From the NCBI RefSeq assembly GCF_003205575.1, contig NZ_PYBW01000038.1, positions 1 to 64,000 of the forward strand: a stretch of 64,000 nt of DNA. Direction: 5' to 3'. This DNA is from Streptomyces tateyamensis (lineage in GTDB: Bacteria; Actinomycetota; Actinomycetes; Streptomycetales; Streptomycetaceae). This document shows positions 34,111 through 43,063 of this stretch, one piece after another. Both the position numbers and the translations under genes were made by a program. The notes under the pieces are model-generated. The model searched no databases and was not told the DNA's origin. It was given only the letters and a program-made list of their open reading frames with translations. The stretch's first letter is position 1. Each line of letters begins with the position of its first letter.

Positions 34111-36552
34111 ATGCGAACCACCCTTCGCGCCTTCCTCTCCCTCCTCGCGCTCCCCCTCGGCCTCGTCACCGCCCCCACCCCCGCCCTGGCCGCCGCCACG
34201 GCCACGACCGCCACCAGCACCGCCATCACCGTCGACGGCACCTCGCCCGGCCGCACCTTCGACGGGGTCGGCGCGATCAGTGGCGGCGGCGGCAACTCGC
34301 GGCTGCTCTTCGACTATCCGGAGCCGCAGCGCAGCCAGATCCTGGACTACCTCTTCAAGCCCGGCTACGGCGCCGCCCTGCAGCTCCTGAAGGTCGAGAT
34401 CGGCGGCGACACCAACTCCACCGACGGCGCCGAGGCGAGCATCGAGCACACCCGCGGCGTCGTCGACTGCAACGCCGGCTACGAGTGGTGGCTCGCCGAG
34501 CAGGCCCGGGCCCGCAACCCCGCCATCAAGCTCTACGCCCTCTCCTGGGGTGCCCCGGGCTGGGTCGGCAACACCGGCAGCGGCGGCAACTTCTGGTCCC
34601 AGGACACCGTCAACTACCTGATGGACTGGATGGGTTGCGCCAAGCAGCACAACCTGTCCATCGACTACCTCGGTGGCTGGAACGAGCGCGGCTACAACGC
34701 CTCCTGGTACGAGAACCTGCACGCCACCCTGGCCGCCAAGGGCTACGGCAGCACCAAGGTGGTCGGTGCCGACGACAACTGGTCGATCGCCACCTCGATG
34801 CGCTCCGACCCGGCGCTGAACAGCGCGGTCGACATCATCGGCACCCACTACCCCTGCGGCTACATGTCCGCGATGACCAGCTGCTCCAGCACCACCGACG
34901 CGGTGGCCACCGGCAAGCAGCTGTGGGCCAGCGAGAACGGTTCCGAGGACGCCGAGAGCGGCGCCGCCCCGATGGCCCGCGCGATCAACCGCGGCTACCT
35001 GGACGGCAAGATGACCGCCTTCATCAACTGGCCGGTGGTCGCCGCCCTCTACCCCAACCTCGGCTTCAACACCATGGGCCTGGTGACGGCCAACCAGCCC
35101 TGGTCCGGCAACTACTCGGTCAGCCGCAGCGCCTGGGCCACCGCCCAGACCACCCAGTTCACCGCCCCGGGCTGGCAGTACCTGGACACCGCGTCGGGCT
35201 ACCTGGGCGGCAACCGCGCCAACGGCAGCTACATCAGCTACGCCAACCCGGGCCGCACCGCCTGGAGCACCGTCTTCGAGACGATGGACGCCGGCGCCGC
35301 CCAGACCGTGACCCTCAGGACGGCCGGCGGCCTGCCCGGCGGCGCGCTGCACGTGTGGTCCACCGACATGACGGCGAACGCCCCGAAGATGGCCGCCGCC
35401 GCGGACCTCACGGCGAGCGGCGGCAGCTACCAGCTGACCCTGCAGCCCGGCCACCTCTACACCGTGACCACCACCACCGGCCAGGGCGCCGGCACCGCCG
35501 CCGGCGCGCAGCGCAGCCCGCTCGCGCTGCCCTACAGCGACAGCCTCGCGGGCACCGCCACCGGCCAGGAGGCGCGCTACTTCAGTGCGATGAACGGCGC
35601 GTTCCAGACCAGCCGGTGCGCGGGCGGGCGATCGGGCAACTGCCTGCGCCAGCAGGCCCCGACCACCCCGGTCCGCTGGACCAACGAGTCGGCCGACCAG
35701 CCGTACGCCACCATGGGCGACCTGAGCTGGAGCAACTACACGGTCGGCGTGGACGCGCTGCTGGAGCAGTCCGGCACCGCCGAGCTGCTCGGCCGCGTCG
35801 GCACCCAGGGCCGCAACAACAACGGCCTGAACGCCTACAACCTGCGGGTCGGCGACAACGGCACCTGGACCCTGCTGAAGAGCGACACCGCCTGGACGTT
35901 CAGCACGCTCGCCTCCGGCACCGTCCCGGCGCTGGGCCTGAACACCTGGCACCACCTGGCACTGACCTTCCAGGGCGGCAGCATCACCCCGCAGCTGGAC
36001 GGCCGCACCCTGGCCACGGTCACCGACACCAGCTACGGCGGCGGCCAGATCGCGCTGGGCACCGGGGGCTACTACCCGGTCCAGTTCAGCAACCTGACCG
36101 TCACGCCCGGCACCAGCACCGCGCTGGACGGGGTGTACCAGCTGGCCAACGCCCACAGCGGCCAGCTGCTGGACGCGGCCAACCAGGGGACGGCCGACGG
36201 CACGCCGGTCATCCAGTGGCCGTCCAACGGCGGCAACAACCAGCAGTGGAAGGTGACCGGCCTGGGCAACGGATACTACTCGATCACCGGGGTGGCCAGT
36301 GGCAAGGCGCTGGACGTGCCGAACCGGACCACCATGCCGGGCACCCAGCTGGACCTGTGGACCCCCAACAACGGCGACAACCAGCAGTGGCTGCTCGCCC
36401 CGTCCGACAACGGGACCTACACCATCGAGTCCCGGCTGAACGGCGACCAGCTGGACGTGGAGGGCGGCTCGCTGACCCAGGGTGCGCACGCGATCCAGTG
36501 GCCGTCCAACGGCGGCAACAACCAGCAGTGGAAGCTGACCAAGGTCGGCTGA
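34111..36552 (+). CDS. Secreted GH59 galactocerebrosidase-like glycosidase with ricin-type lectin
   Basis: 813 aa; the ATG has GGGAGGA at 13 nt and starts a signal peptide (RTTLRAFLSLLALPLGLV, cleavage near ALAAAT). The catalytic domain opens with FDGVGAISGGGGNSRLL. Probable acid/base is Glu192 (YLGGWNERGYN) and nucleophile Glu275 (LWASENGSED), as in human galactosylceramidase. A beta-jelly-roll domain follows (about 480-670), then a ricin B/CBM13 trefoil (about 675-813) with three QW repeats such as GGNNQQWKVTG and GDNQQWLLAP. Substrate is probably a beta-galactoside; it may be a plant or fungal glycan rather than galactocerebroside. Confidence 0.88.
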   Translation: MRTTLRAFLSLLALPLGLVTAPTPALAAATATTATSTAITVDGTSPGRTFDGVGAISGGGGNSRLLFDYPEPQRSQILDYLFKPGYGAALQLLKVEIGGDTNSTDGAEASIEHTRGVVDCNAGYEWWLAEQARARNPAIKLYALSWGAPGWVGNTGSGGNFWSQDTVNYLMDWMGCAKQHNLSIDYLGGWNERGYNASWYENLHATLAAKGYGSTKVVGADDNWSIATSMRSDPALNSAVDIIGTHYPCGYMSAMTSCSSTTDAVATGKQLWASENGSEDAESGAAPMARAINRGYLDGKMTAFINWPVVAALYPNLGFNTMGLVTANQPWSGNYSVSRSAWATAQTTQFTAPGWQYLDTASGYLGGNRANGSYISYANPGRTAWSTVFETMDAGAAQTVTLRTAGGLPGGALHVWSTDMTANAPKMAAAADLTASGGSYQLTLQPGHLYTVTTTTGQGAGTAAGAQRSPLALPYSDSLAGTATGQEARYFSAMNGAFQTSRCAGGRSGNCLRQQAPTTPVRWTNESADQPYATMGDLSWSNYTVGVDALLEQSGTAELLGRVGTQGRNNNGLNAYNLRVGDNGTWTLLKSDTAWTFSTLASGTVPALGLNTWHHLALTFQGGSITPQLDGRTLATVTDTSYGGGQIALGTGGYYPVQFSNLTVTPGTSTALDGVYQLANAHSGQLLDAANQGTADGTPVIQWPSNGGNNQQWKVTGLGNGYYSITGVASGKALDVPNRTTMPGTQLDLWTPNNGDNQQWLLAPSDNGTYTIESRLNGDQLDVEGGSLTQGAHAIQWPSNGGNNQQWKLTKVG

Positions 36553-36566
36553 CGCGGTTCCGAAAG

Positions 36567-36600
36567 GGGGCCGGCCCACCCGCACGAGTGGGCCGGCCCC
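36567..36600. terminator. Terminator after the GH59 gene
   Basis: A perfect 13-bp stem, GGGGCCGGCCCAC at 36567-36579 and complement at 36588-36600, with an 8-nt loop. It ends 4 bp before the stop of the convergent iron-sulfur gene and can serve both. Confidence 0.85.
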
Positions 36601-36604
36601 TGCC

Positions 36605-37051
36605 TCACTCCTGCCCGCAGGCCCCGCTGCGGTCGCAGTACGGCTGCCCGGCACTGCGCCCGCAGCCGCACAGCATCGCTCGGGTGGCCCGCCGCTCGCC
36701 CCCGTCCGGGGCGGGCAGCAGCAGGTCCCCGCGCAGCAGCAGTCGCCCGTCCGGGGTGCGGACCACTGCGGTGGGCCGCTGCGGCTGCTCCGGCGCCCCA
36801 CCCGTCAGCAGGTAGGTCAGCGCCCCGGTCGGGCAGCGCCGCACCACCTCCGCCACCCGCTCCGGCGGCGCTGCCCCGGGCGTGATCCAGGGCCGCCTGG
36901 AGGTGTCGAAGACCTCCGGCAGCCCGCCCACGCACCGCGCCGCGTGCCGGCACAGCGCCCCGTCGAAGGTGACCTCGATCCCGTCCGCCCCGTAGCTCTT
37001 GGCCGTCGAGCTGCCGGCCGCCGAGTCGCCGGCCGCCGAGCCCTCAGTCAC
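36605..37051 (-). CDS. Ferredoxin-like plus CDGSH-like iron-sulfur protein
   Basis: 148 aa. The N-terminal domain (YGADGIEVTFDGALCRHAARC, then EVVRRCPTGALTY) is a divergent mono-cluster 4Fe-4S domain of the Fer4_19 type. The C-terminal domain is CDGSH-type: LCGCGRSAGQPYCDRSGACG. The normal CDGSH box ends Cys-Asp-Gly-Ser-His; here it reads CDRSG and the His ligand is missing, with a Cys three residues later. The GTG start overlaps the GNAT stop by 8 bp. Role: electron transfer or cluster handling, unproven. Confidence 0.78.
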   Translation of the reverse strand: MTEGSAAGDSAAGSSTAKSYGADGIEVTFDGALCRHAARCVGGLPEVFDTSRRPWITPGAAPPERVAEVVRRCPTGALTYLLTGGAPEQPQRPTAVVRTPDGRLLLRGDLLLPAPDGGERRATRAMLCGCGRSAGQPYCDRSGACGQE

Positions 37052-37346
37052 TGACCCGGCTCTGGTTCTGGTACGCCAGGTCCTGGTACTCGGGGTGACG
37101 CACCATCCAGCCGGCGATGAACGGGCAGGTGGCCAGTACCGCCACCCCGCGCGCCCGGGCGTCGTCCAGCGCGAACCGGGCCAGCGCCCCGCCGACGCCC
37201 TGCCCCTCGAACTGCGGCTCCACCACCGTGTGCGGGTAGACCACCAGCCCCTCGCTGCGCAGGTACGCCGCGAAGCCGGCAGGCTGCCCGTCCAGCTCGG
37301 CCTCGAAGCGGCTCGCGGACGGATTGTCACGCACGATCACAGCCAT
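37044..37346 (-). CDS. GNAT acetyltransferase, YidJ/YjdJ type
   Basis: 100 aa, a minimal GNAT fold with the acetyl-CoA loop VEPQFEGQGVGGALARFAL. This short subfamily (PF14542) is commonly fused or paired with Fer4_19/CDGSH proteins, and here it is coupled to one by an 8-bp overlap. The start is placed at the ATG at 37346; a TTG four codons upstream is possible. Confidence 0.8.
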   Translation of the reverse strand: MAVIVRDNPSASRFEAELDGQPAGFAAYLRSEGLVVYPHTVVEPQFEGQGVGGALARFALDDARARGVAVLATCPFIAGWMVRHPEYQDLAYQNQSRVSD

Positions 37347-37757
37347 CTGGCCAACCAACCCCTCGTCAGGTCCGCCCCTCGTGACGGACTCTCAGCCATG
37401 ATCTCCTGCCACCGCGCTGACGGCCGGTGAGTCGCCGCTTTGGTGCCTGCGGGCGATCCCGGCATCACCCGTCCGGCGTGGATCCGGGCGCCGCGGCCCG
37501 TTCGCCGGGCCGAAGCGGCGTGCCGGGTCCATCGTGGAAACGTGGGAACGAGGCGCCGAACGGTAGGCCAGGTTCCGAGCACGACTTGCCGGATTCCGGT
37601 CGGGCGGCCAGAGGGCCACTCGCCTGGGACCGAAGCGTTCTTCTAGGCTCACTTCGGCTTCCCGTGCCACGGTGACACCCGGTGCCGCCAACCGGAGGCC
37701 GCAGACCCACGGGGGTCCCGGGCGCTCCGGGGCCACCGGACCGAGCGAGGAGGACGT
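37347..37757. other. Divergent intergenic region
   Basis: About 410 bp between the GNAT gene and the Arg-rich small ORF. TAGGCT at 37644-37649 is a possible -10 for the rightward unit. No other element is evident, and frames here are shadows. Confidence 0.3.
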
Positions 37758-37913
37758 ATGTCGACCAGCCGTTCCATCGCACCACGCACCTTGCGGCCAC
37801 CCGCCGTGCGCGCCCGCGGCCCGCTCGGCCGGTCGGCCGCCGCCGCCCGGGGCCCGCGCCCGGTGCCACGGGGTGCGCTGAGTACGGACAGTTGCCGCGG
37901 AGGTGCCCGGTGA
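37758..37913 (+). CDS. Arg-rich 51-aa small ORF coupled to the M20 peptidase
   Basis: ATG preceded by a strong GAGGAGG (37747-37753) and ended by a TGA that overlaps the GTG of the peptidase gene (GTGA). The product begins MSTSRSIAPRTLRPPAVRAR and has 13 Arg, many Pro and Ala. It could be a real basic peptide or a translated leader that delivers ribosomes to the peptidase start. No family recognised. Confidence 0.5.
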   Translation: MSTSRSIAPRTLRPPAVRARGPLGRSAAAARGPRPVPRGALSTDSCRGGAR

Positions 37914-39232
37914 GCCCGCAGGCCACGCCGCCGGCCCCTACCACCGAGACTGCCCCCGCCGCCCCTGCCGACCCCGCGCCAGTGTCCGCCCCGGCTGCCG
38001 ACTCGCTGCTCGCGCTGCCGGGTCCGCTCAACGCCCGGGCCAGGACCCTGACCGCCTCGGTACGGCGCCGGATCACCGAGCTGGCCGAGATCGAGTCGCC
38101 CAGCGGTGACGCCGAGCGGCTGAACCTGCTGGCCGAGGAGCTGATGGCCGGGTACCGGGCCACCGGTGCCGAGGCCCGCAGAGTGCCCGGTGCGGCCGGC
38201 GACCACCTCCTGCTGCAGTGGCCAGGACAGGACGAGAGCCTTCCGCACCTGCTCTTCGTCGGCCACCACGACACCGTCTGGCCGGCCGGCACCCTGGCCG
38301 ACTGGCCGGTCGAGGAGCACGACGGCGTGCTCAGCGGCCCCGGCGTGCTCGACATGAAGGCCGGTCTGGCCCTCCTCGAAGGCGCCTTCGCCCTCCTCGG
38401 TGACCTGGGCCTGCGTCCGCACCGCACGGTGCGGGTGGTGCTCACCGCCGACGAGGAGGTCGGCAGCCCGGACGGCCGCCGCGTGGTGGAGCGTCAGCTC
38501 CCCGGCGCCGCCGCCGTCCTGGGCCTGGAACCGCCGCACCAGGACGGCAGCCTGAAGACCGCGCGCCGGGGCTCCACCCGGGTGCGGCTGACGGTCACCG
38601 GCCATGAGGCGCACGCGGGCAGCCATCCCGAGGACGGCACCTCGGCGGTGGACGAGCTGGTCGACCAGCTCGTCGCGGTCCGCGAGGAGCTGGGCCACCA
38701 GCCTGGCACCGAGCTGAACACCGGCCGGATCCGTGGGGGGACCCGGGCGAACGTGGTGGCCGGTCAGGCCGAGGCCGAGCTGGGGCTGCGGTTCGCCACC
38801 CCGGAGGCCGAGGCGAGCACGCTGGACACGCTGGCCCACCTGACCGCCCTGCGCCCGGGCGCGCTGGTCCGCACCGAGGTGCTGTCCAGTCGGCCGGCCT
38901 GGGTCGAGCGGTCCGGTCACAACCTGCTGCTGCGCCACCTGCGCGCTCTGGCCTCGGCGCTGGGCCAGCAGCTGGACGGCTCGCCGGCCGGCGGGGCCGG
39001 GGACACCAACCTGGCCGGCGCCCGCGGGCTGCCGACCCTGGACGGCCTGGGTGCGGTGGGGGCCGGGGCGCACGCCCGGGACGAACGGATCATGCTGGAC
39101 CAGCTGGCCCCCCGCCTGGCCCTGCTGGCCGGGCTGCTGGCGGTGCCGCTGCCCCGGCTGCGCGCCCGCCCCCAACCTCCGGCCGGGGGGACCCCCGTCG
39201 GCCCGGGCGCGGACCCGCTGCGCACCATCTGA
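37910..39232 (+). CDS. M20 metallopeptidase (carboxypeptidase G2/ArgE-like)
   Basis: 440 aa from the GTG at 37910, which has GGAGG about 8 nt upstream. A flexible Ala/Pro-rich N-terminus of about 35 residues precedes the catalytic domain. Zinc ligands are visible in [14 protein letters not shown] (His, Asp), [14 protein letters not shown] (catalytic Glu pair) and the late [12 protein letters not shown] (His). The lid domain has [16 protein letters not shown]. Hydrolysis of N-acyl amino acids, dipeptides or folate-type glutamates is possible. Confidence 0.88.
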   Translation: MSPQATPPAPTTETAPAAPADPAPVSAPAADSLLALPGPLNARARTLTASVRRRITELAEIESPSGDAERLNLLAEELMAGYRATGAEARRVPGAAGDHLLLQWPGQDESLPHLLFVGHHDTVWPAGTLADWPVEEHDGVLSGPGVLDMKAGLALLEGAFALLGDLGLRPHRTVRVVLTADEEVGSPDGRRVVERQLPGAAAVLGLEPPHQDGSLKTARRGSTRVRLTVTGHEAHAGSHPEDGTSAVDELVDQLVAVREELGHQPGTELNTGRIRGGTRANVVAGQAEAELGLRFATPEAEASTLDTLAHLTALRPGALVRTEVLSSRPAWVERSGHNLLLRHLRALASALGQQLDGSPAGGAGDTNLAGARGLPTLDGLGAVGAGAHARDERIMLDQLAPRLALLAGLLAVPLPRLRARPQPPAGGTPVGPGADPLRTI

Positions 39233-39247
39233 CCGCACGCAGTGCTC

Positions 39248-39279
39248 ACGGGCGGGCCCCTGGACCGGGGCCCGCCCGT
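39248..39279. terminator. Terminator after the M20 gene
   Basis: A perfect 13-bp stem (39248-39260 with 39267-39279) and 6-nt loop, 16 bp after the stop and just upstream of the paa promoter. Confidence 0.85.
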
Positions 39280-39298
39280 CGTTCGTTCCCGCCGGTTC

Positions 39299-39349
39299 TT
39301 GCCAGCGGTGCGGCCCTGGCTACACAATGGAACCGACCGAACGGTCAGT
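39299..39349 (+). promoter_or_regulatory. paa promoter with TetR-type palindrome
   Basis: TTGCCA (39299-39304) and TACACA (39321-39326, 16-bp spacing) or CACAAT (39323-39328, 18 bp). Immediately downstream ACCGACCGAACGGTCAGT (39332-39349) is a near-perfect palindrome of the ACCG-ACCG/CGGT type used by PaaR-like TetR repressors of phenylacetate genes. It covers the expected transcription start. No paaR gene is in the window. Confidence 0.72.
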
Positions 39350-39363
39350 CGGGAGGAGTGGTC

Positions 39364-40326
39364 ATGGTCCCAGTGCAGACGGCAGAGCCCGAGCAGGTCC
39401 CCGAGCTCGTCGAGCGGTTCGAGGCGGTGATCGCCGCCGAGCAGCGGATCGAGCCGCGTGACTGGATGCCGGACGCCTACCGGGCCACCCTGGTGCGCCA
39501 GATCGCCCAGCACGCGCACTCCGAGATCATCGGCATGCAGCCGGAGGGCAACTGGCTCACCCGGGCCCCCTCGCTGCGCCGCAAGGCGATCCTGCTGGCC
39601 AAGGCGCAGGACGAGGCCGGCCACGGCCTGTACCTGTACGCCGCCGCGGAGACCCTCGGGGTGGACCGGTCGGAGCTGACCGAGAAGCTGATCAGCGGCC
39701 GGCAGAAGTACTCCTCGATCTTCAACTACCCCACGCTGAACTTCGCCGACGTCGGCGTGATCGGCTGGCTGGTGGACGGCGCGGCGATCTGCAACCAGGT
39801 GCCGCTGTGCCGCTGCAGCTACGGTCCCTACGCCCGGGCCATGGTGCGGGTCTGCAAGGAGGAGTCGTTCCACCAGCGCCAGGGCTACGAACTGCTGATG
39901 ACGCTGATGCACGGCACCGAGGCGCAGCGCGCGATGGTGCAGGACGCGGTGGACCGCTGGTGGTGGCCCTCGCTGATGATGTTCGGCCCGCCCGACGGGG
40001 ACTCGCCCAACACCGCGCAGTCGATGGCCTGGCGGATCAAGCGCCACACCAACGACGAGCTGCGCCAGCGCTTCGTCGACATGACGGTGCCGCAGGCCGA
40101 GCACCTGGGCGTCACCCTGCCCGACCCCGAGCTGCGCTGGAACGAGGAGCGCGGCAGCTGGGACTTCGGCGAGCCCGACTGGTCCGAGCTGATGCGGGTG
40201 ATCAAGGGTGACGGACCCTGCAACACCCAGCGGATCGAGGTCCGCCGGGCCGCCCACGAGGACGGCGCCTGGGTCCGCGAGGCGGCCGCGGCGTACGCGC
40301 GCAAGGAGAAGGAACGACATGGCTGA
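39364..40326 (+). CDS. paaA: Phenylacetyl-CoA epoxidase subunit PaaA
   Basis: 320-aa catalytic di-iron subunit of the 1,2-phenylacetyl-CoA epoxidase. Iron ligands fall in the ferritin-like bundle, for example [17 protein letters not shown] and [18 protein letters not shown]. The ATG has GGGAGGAG at 5 nt. First gene of paaABCDE; together the products convert phenylacetyl-CoA to its ring epoxide. Ring-opening and thiolysis genes are not in this window. Confidence 0.96.
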   Translation: MVPVQTAEPEQVPELVERFEAVIAAEQRIEPRDWMPDAYRATLVRQIAQHAHSEIIGMQPEGNWLTRAPSLRRKAILLAKAQDEAGHGLYLYAAAETLGVDRSELTEKLISGRQKYSSIFNYPTLNFADVGVIGWLVDGAAICNQVPLCRCSYGPYARAMVRVCKEESFHQRQGYELLMTLMHGTEAQRAMVQDAVDRWWWPSLMMFGPPDGDSPNTAQSMAWRIKRHTNDELRQRFVDMTVPQAEHLGVTLPDPELRWNEERGSWDFGEPDWSELMRVIKGDGPCNTQRIEVRRAAHEDGAWVREAAAAYARKEKERHG

Positions 40327-40606
40327 CCAGTCCTGGCCGCTCTACGAGGTCTTCGTGCGCCCCCGGCGCGGCCTCAACCACGTGCACGTCGGCTCGCTGC
40401 ACGCGCCCGACGACCGGATGGCACTGCTCGCCGCCCGGGACCTGTACACCCGGCGCAACGAGGGGGTCAGCCTCTGGGTGGTCCCGTCCAGCGCGATCAC
40501 CGCAGCCGCCCCCGACGAGCGCGACCCGTTCTTCGAGCCCAGCGGCGACAAGGTGTACCGCCACCCGACCTTCTACGACATCCCCGAGGATGTCCCGCAC
40601 ATCTGA
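40319..40606 (+). CDS. paaB: Phenylacetyl-CoA epoxidase subunit PaaB
   Basis: 95 aa, overlapping paaA by 8 bp. [20 protein letters not shown] and [15 protein letters not shown] are the family hallmarks. PaaB bridges the PaaA-PaaC heterodimers. Confidence 0.95.
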   Translation: MADQSWPLYEVFVRPRRGLNHVHVGSLHAPDDRMALLAARDLYTRRNEGVSLWVVPSSAITAAAPDERDPFFEPSGDKVYRHPTFYDIPEDVPHI

Positions 40607-40620
40607 CGGGGAGCCCGAGC

Positions 40621-41499
40621 ATGACGGACGATCACGTCTACCTGACCCTGGCCGAGGGCGACCACGAGGCCGAGGCCCGCTGGGCCTACGGCACCGGTTT
40701 CGCCGACCCGCTGCTGGGCGTGGACACCGCGCCGGCACCGGACGTCGACGGGGCCGACCTCTCGCTCTACTGCCAGCTGCTCGGCGACGACGCCCTGGTG
40801 CTGGCCCAGCGGCTGATCGAGTGGACCACGCACGCGCCCGAGCTGGAGGAGGAGGTGGCGCTGGCCAACCTCGCGCTGGACCTGCTCGGCCAGGCCCGCC
40901 TGCTGCTCACCCGGGCCGGCCAGGTGGACGGCACCGGTCGCACCGAGGACGACTTCGCCTACTGGCGCGCCGAGCACGAGTTCCGCAACGTGCGCCTGGT
41001 GGAGGCCGAGAACGGCGACTTCGCCTTCTCCATCGCCCGGCTGCTGGTCTTCGCCACCGCCCGCGGCGCCCTCTACCGGCGCCTGGCCGAGGCCGCACCC
41101 GACGCGGTGGTGCGCGCGGTGGCCGCCCGCGGGGTCAAGGAGCTGGCCTACCACCAGGAGTACGCGGCCGCCTGGCTGCTGCGCCTGGGCGACGGCACCG
41201 CGTACTCGCGCGAGCGGATGCAGGCCGGTCTGGACGCGGTCTGGCCGCTGGTCGACGAGCTGTTCACCGCGCACGAGGTGGAGCTGCGGCTGGGCCTGGA
41301 CCCGGCCGGGCTGCGCGAGCCGGTCGAGGCCGAGCTGGCCCGGGCGATCGAGCGGGCCACCCTGGCCGTGCCCACGGCCCGGCCGCTGGCCCGGATCGGC
41401 GGGCGGGCCGGGCGCGAGGGCGTGCACGGCGAGGCACTGGGCCGGCTGCTGGCCGAGCTGCAGGTGGTGGCCCGCGAGCACCCGGGGGCGACATGGTGA
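40621..41499 (+). CDS. paaC: Phenylacetyl-CoA epoxidase subunit PaaC
   Basis: 292-aa structural partner of PaaA with a ferritin-like fold (LALDLLGQARLLLTRAGQ, VKELAYHQEYAAAWLLRLG). It follows paaB by 14 bp with GGGGAGCCC before the ATG. Confidence 0.95.
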   Translation: MTDDHVYLTLAEGDHEAEARWAYGTGFADPLLGVDTAPAPDVDGADLSLYCQLLGDDALVLAQRLIEWTTHAPELEEEVALANLALDLLGQARLLLTRAGQVDGTGRTEDDFAYWRAEHEFRNVRLVEAENGDFAFSIARLLVFATARGALYRRLAEAAPDAVVRAVAARGVKELAYHQEYAAAWLLRLGDGTAYSRERMQAGLDAVWPLVDELFTAHEVELRLGLDPAGLREPVEAELARAIERATLAVPTARPLARIGGRAGREGVHGEALGRLLAELQVVAREHPGATW

Positions 41500-41987
41500 C
41501 GACGGCGGCCCGTCCGGACGCGGCGCAGCTGGCCGGCGCCGTGCCCGACCCCGAGCTGCCGATGCTCACGCTGGCCGAGCTCGGCGTGCTGGCCGGGGTC
41601 GAGCAGGCCGGGTCGGCGGTCACGGTCTGGCTGACCCCCACCTACTCCGGCTGCCCGGCGGTGGCCGAGATGGCCGCCGACGTCGAGCTGCGGCTGCGCC
41701 GCGCCGGGTACACCGAGGTCGCGGTGCGGCTGCGGCTGGACCCGCCGTGGAGCACCGACGCGATCACGCCCGCCGGGAAGGCCAAACTGGCCGCCGCCGG
41801 GATCGCCCCGCCCGGGCCGGCCCGGCCCGGGCTGCTGCAGCTGGGGCCGACCCGGCTGGTGGTGCACTGCCCGCAGTGCGGCTCGGCCGCGACCGAGGAG
41901 CTGTCCCGGTTCGGCTCCACCGCGTGCAAGTCGCTGTGGCGCTGCCGCGACTGCCGAGAGCCGTTCGAACGCATGAAGGAGATCTGA
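41493..41987 (+). CDS. paaD: Phenylacetyl-CoA epoxidase assembly protein PaaD
   Basis: 164 aa, overlapping paaC by 7 bp. N-terminal MIP18/DUF59 domain (VPDPELPMLTLAELGVL; TPTYSGCPAVAEM) and C-terminal Cys4 zinc-ribbon-like site (VVHCPQCGSAATEEL; WRCRDCREPFERM). It is thought to assist Fe-S or di-iron maturation. Confidence 0.94.
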   Translation: MVTTAARPDAAQLAGAVPDPELPMLTLAELGVLAGVEQAGSAVTVWLTPTYSGCPAVAEMAADVELRLRRAGYTEVAVRLRLDPPWSTDAITPAGKAKLAAAGIAPPGPARPGLLQLGPTRLVVHCPQCGSAATEELSRFGSTACKSLWRCRDCREPFERMKEI

Positions 41988-43063
41988 TGGCCGCCCGCCG
42001 CGCGCAGTTCCACCCCCTGCGGATCGCCGCGCTGGACCGGCTCTGCGAGGACGCGGTGGCGGTCACCTTCGAGGTGCCCGAGGAACTCGCCGCGGAGTTC
42101 GCCTTCCAGGCCGGCCAGACCCTGACGCTGCGCCGGCTGATCGAGGGGGCGGACGAGCGGCGCTCCTACTCGATCTGCTCGCCGGTCGGCGGCCCGCTGC
42201 GGATCGCGGTGCGCGAGGTGCCCGGCGGGCTGTTCTCCGGGGAGCTGGTGCGCCGGGCCGCGGTGGGTGACCAGGTGGAGGTGCTGCCCCCGAGCGGGCT
42301 GTTCACCGCCGACCTGGCGGTGCCGGCCCACCACGTGCTGGTCGCGGCCGGCTCCGGGATCACCCCGATGCTCTCGATCGCGGCCACCGTGCTGGCGGCC
42401 CACCCGCAGTCCACGGTCACCCTGCTGTACGGGAACCGGCGCAGCGACACGGTGATGTTCGCCGACGAGCTGGCCGACCTGAAGGACCGCTACCTGGACC
42501 GCTTCGAGCTGGTCCACGTGCTCTCCCGGGAGGCCCGGGACGCCGAGCTGCTCAGCGGGCGTCTGGACACCGAGCGGGTGCGGGCGCTGCTGGGTGCGCT
42601 GGTCGGCGAGGTCGGCGGGGTCGGGCACTGGTGGCTGTGCGGGCCGTTCGCCATGGTGGCCGGGGTGCGCGAGCTGCTGGCCGGGCTCGGGGTCCAGGCG
42701 CAGCGGGTGCACCAGGAGCTGTTCCACGCCGAGGACGAGCCGGTGGCCGAACGGGTCGAGGTCGACCCGGCCGCGGACGGGGCCGCCGCCAGCGAGGTGA
42801 CCCTGGTGCTGGACGGGCGGCGCAGCGTGCTGCGGCTGCCGCGTGACCGCAGCGTGCTGGACGGCGCCCAGCTCTCCCGCCCCGACCTGCCGTTCGCCTG
42901 CAAGGGCGGCGTCTGCGGCACCTGCCGCGCCCAGGTCACCGAGGGAGAGGTGGAGATGCGCCGCAACTTCGCCCTGGAGGAGAAGGAACTGGCGGCGGGT
43001 TACGTGCTGACCTGTCAGGCCCGGCCGGTGTCGGACCGGGTGACGGTCGACTACGACGCCTGA
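41987..43063 (+). CDS. paaE: Phenylacetyl-CoA epoxidase reductase PaaE
   Basis: 358 aa; the ATG overlaps the paaD stop (TGATG). FAD domain RRSYSICSPVGG, NAD(P)H domain VLVAAGSGITPMLSI and YGNRRSDTVMF, then a plant-type 2Fe-2S ferredoxin domain with FACKGGVCGTCRAQV and the distant Cys of VLTCQARP. Passes electrons from NADPH to PaaA. Its 3' end overlaps the next, convergent gene by 13 bp. Confidence 0.95.
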   Translation: MAARRAQFHPLRIAALDRLCEDAVAVTFEVPEELAAEFAFQAGQTLTLRRLIEGADERRSYSICSPVGGPLRIAVREVPGGLFSGELVRRAAVGDQVEVLPPSGLFTADLAVPAHHVLVAAGSGITPMLSIAATVLAAHPQSTVTLLYGNRRSDTVMFADELADLKDRYLDRFELVHVLSREARDAELLSGRLDTERVRALLGALVGEVGGVGHWWLCGPFAMVAGVRELLAGLGVQAQRVHQELFHAEDEPVAERVEVDPAADGAAASEVTLVLDGRRSVLRLPRDRSVLDGAQLSRPDLPFACKGGVCGTCRAQVTEGEVEMRRNFALEEKELAAGYVLTCQARPVSDRVTVDYDA

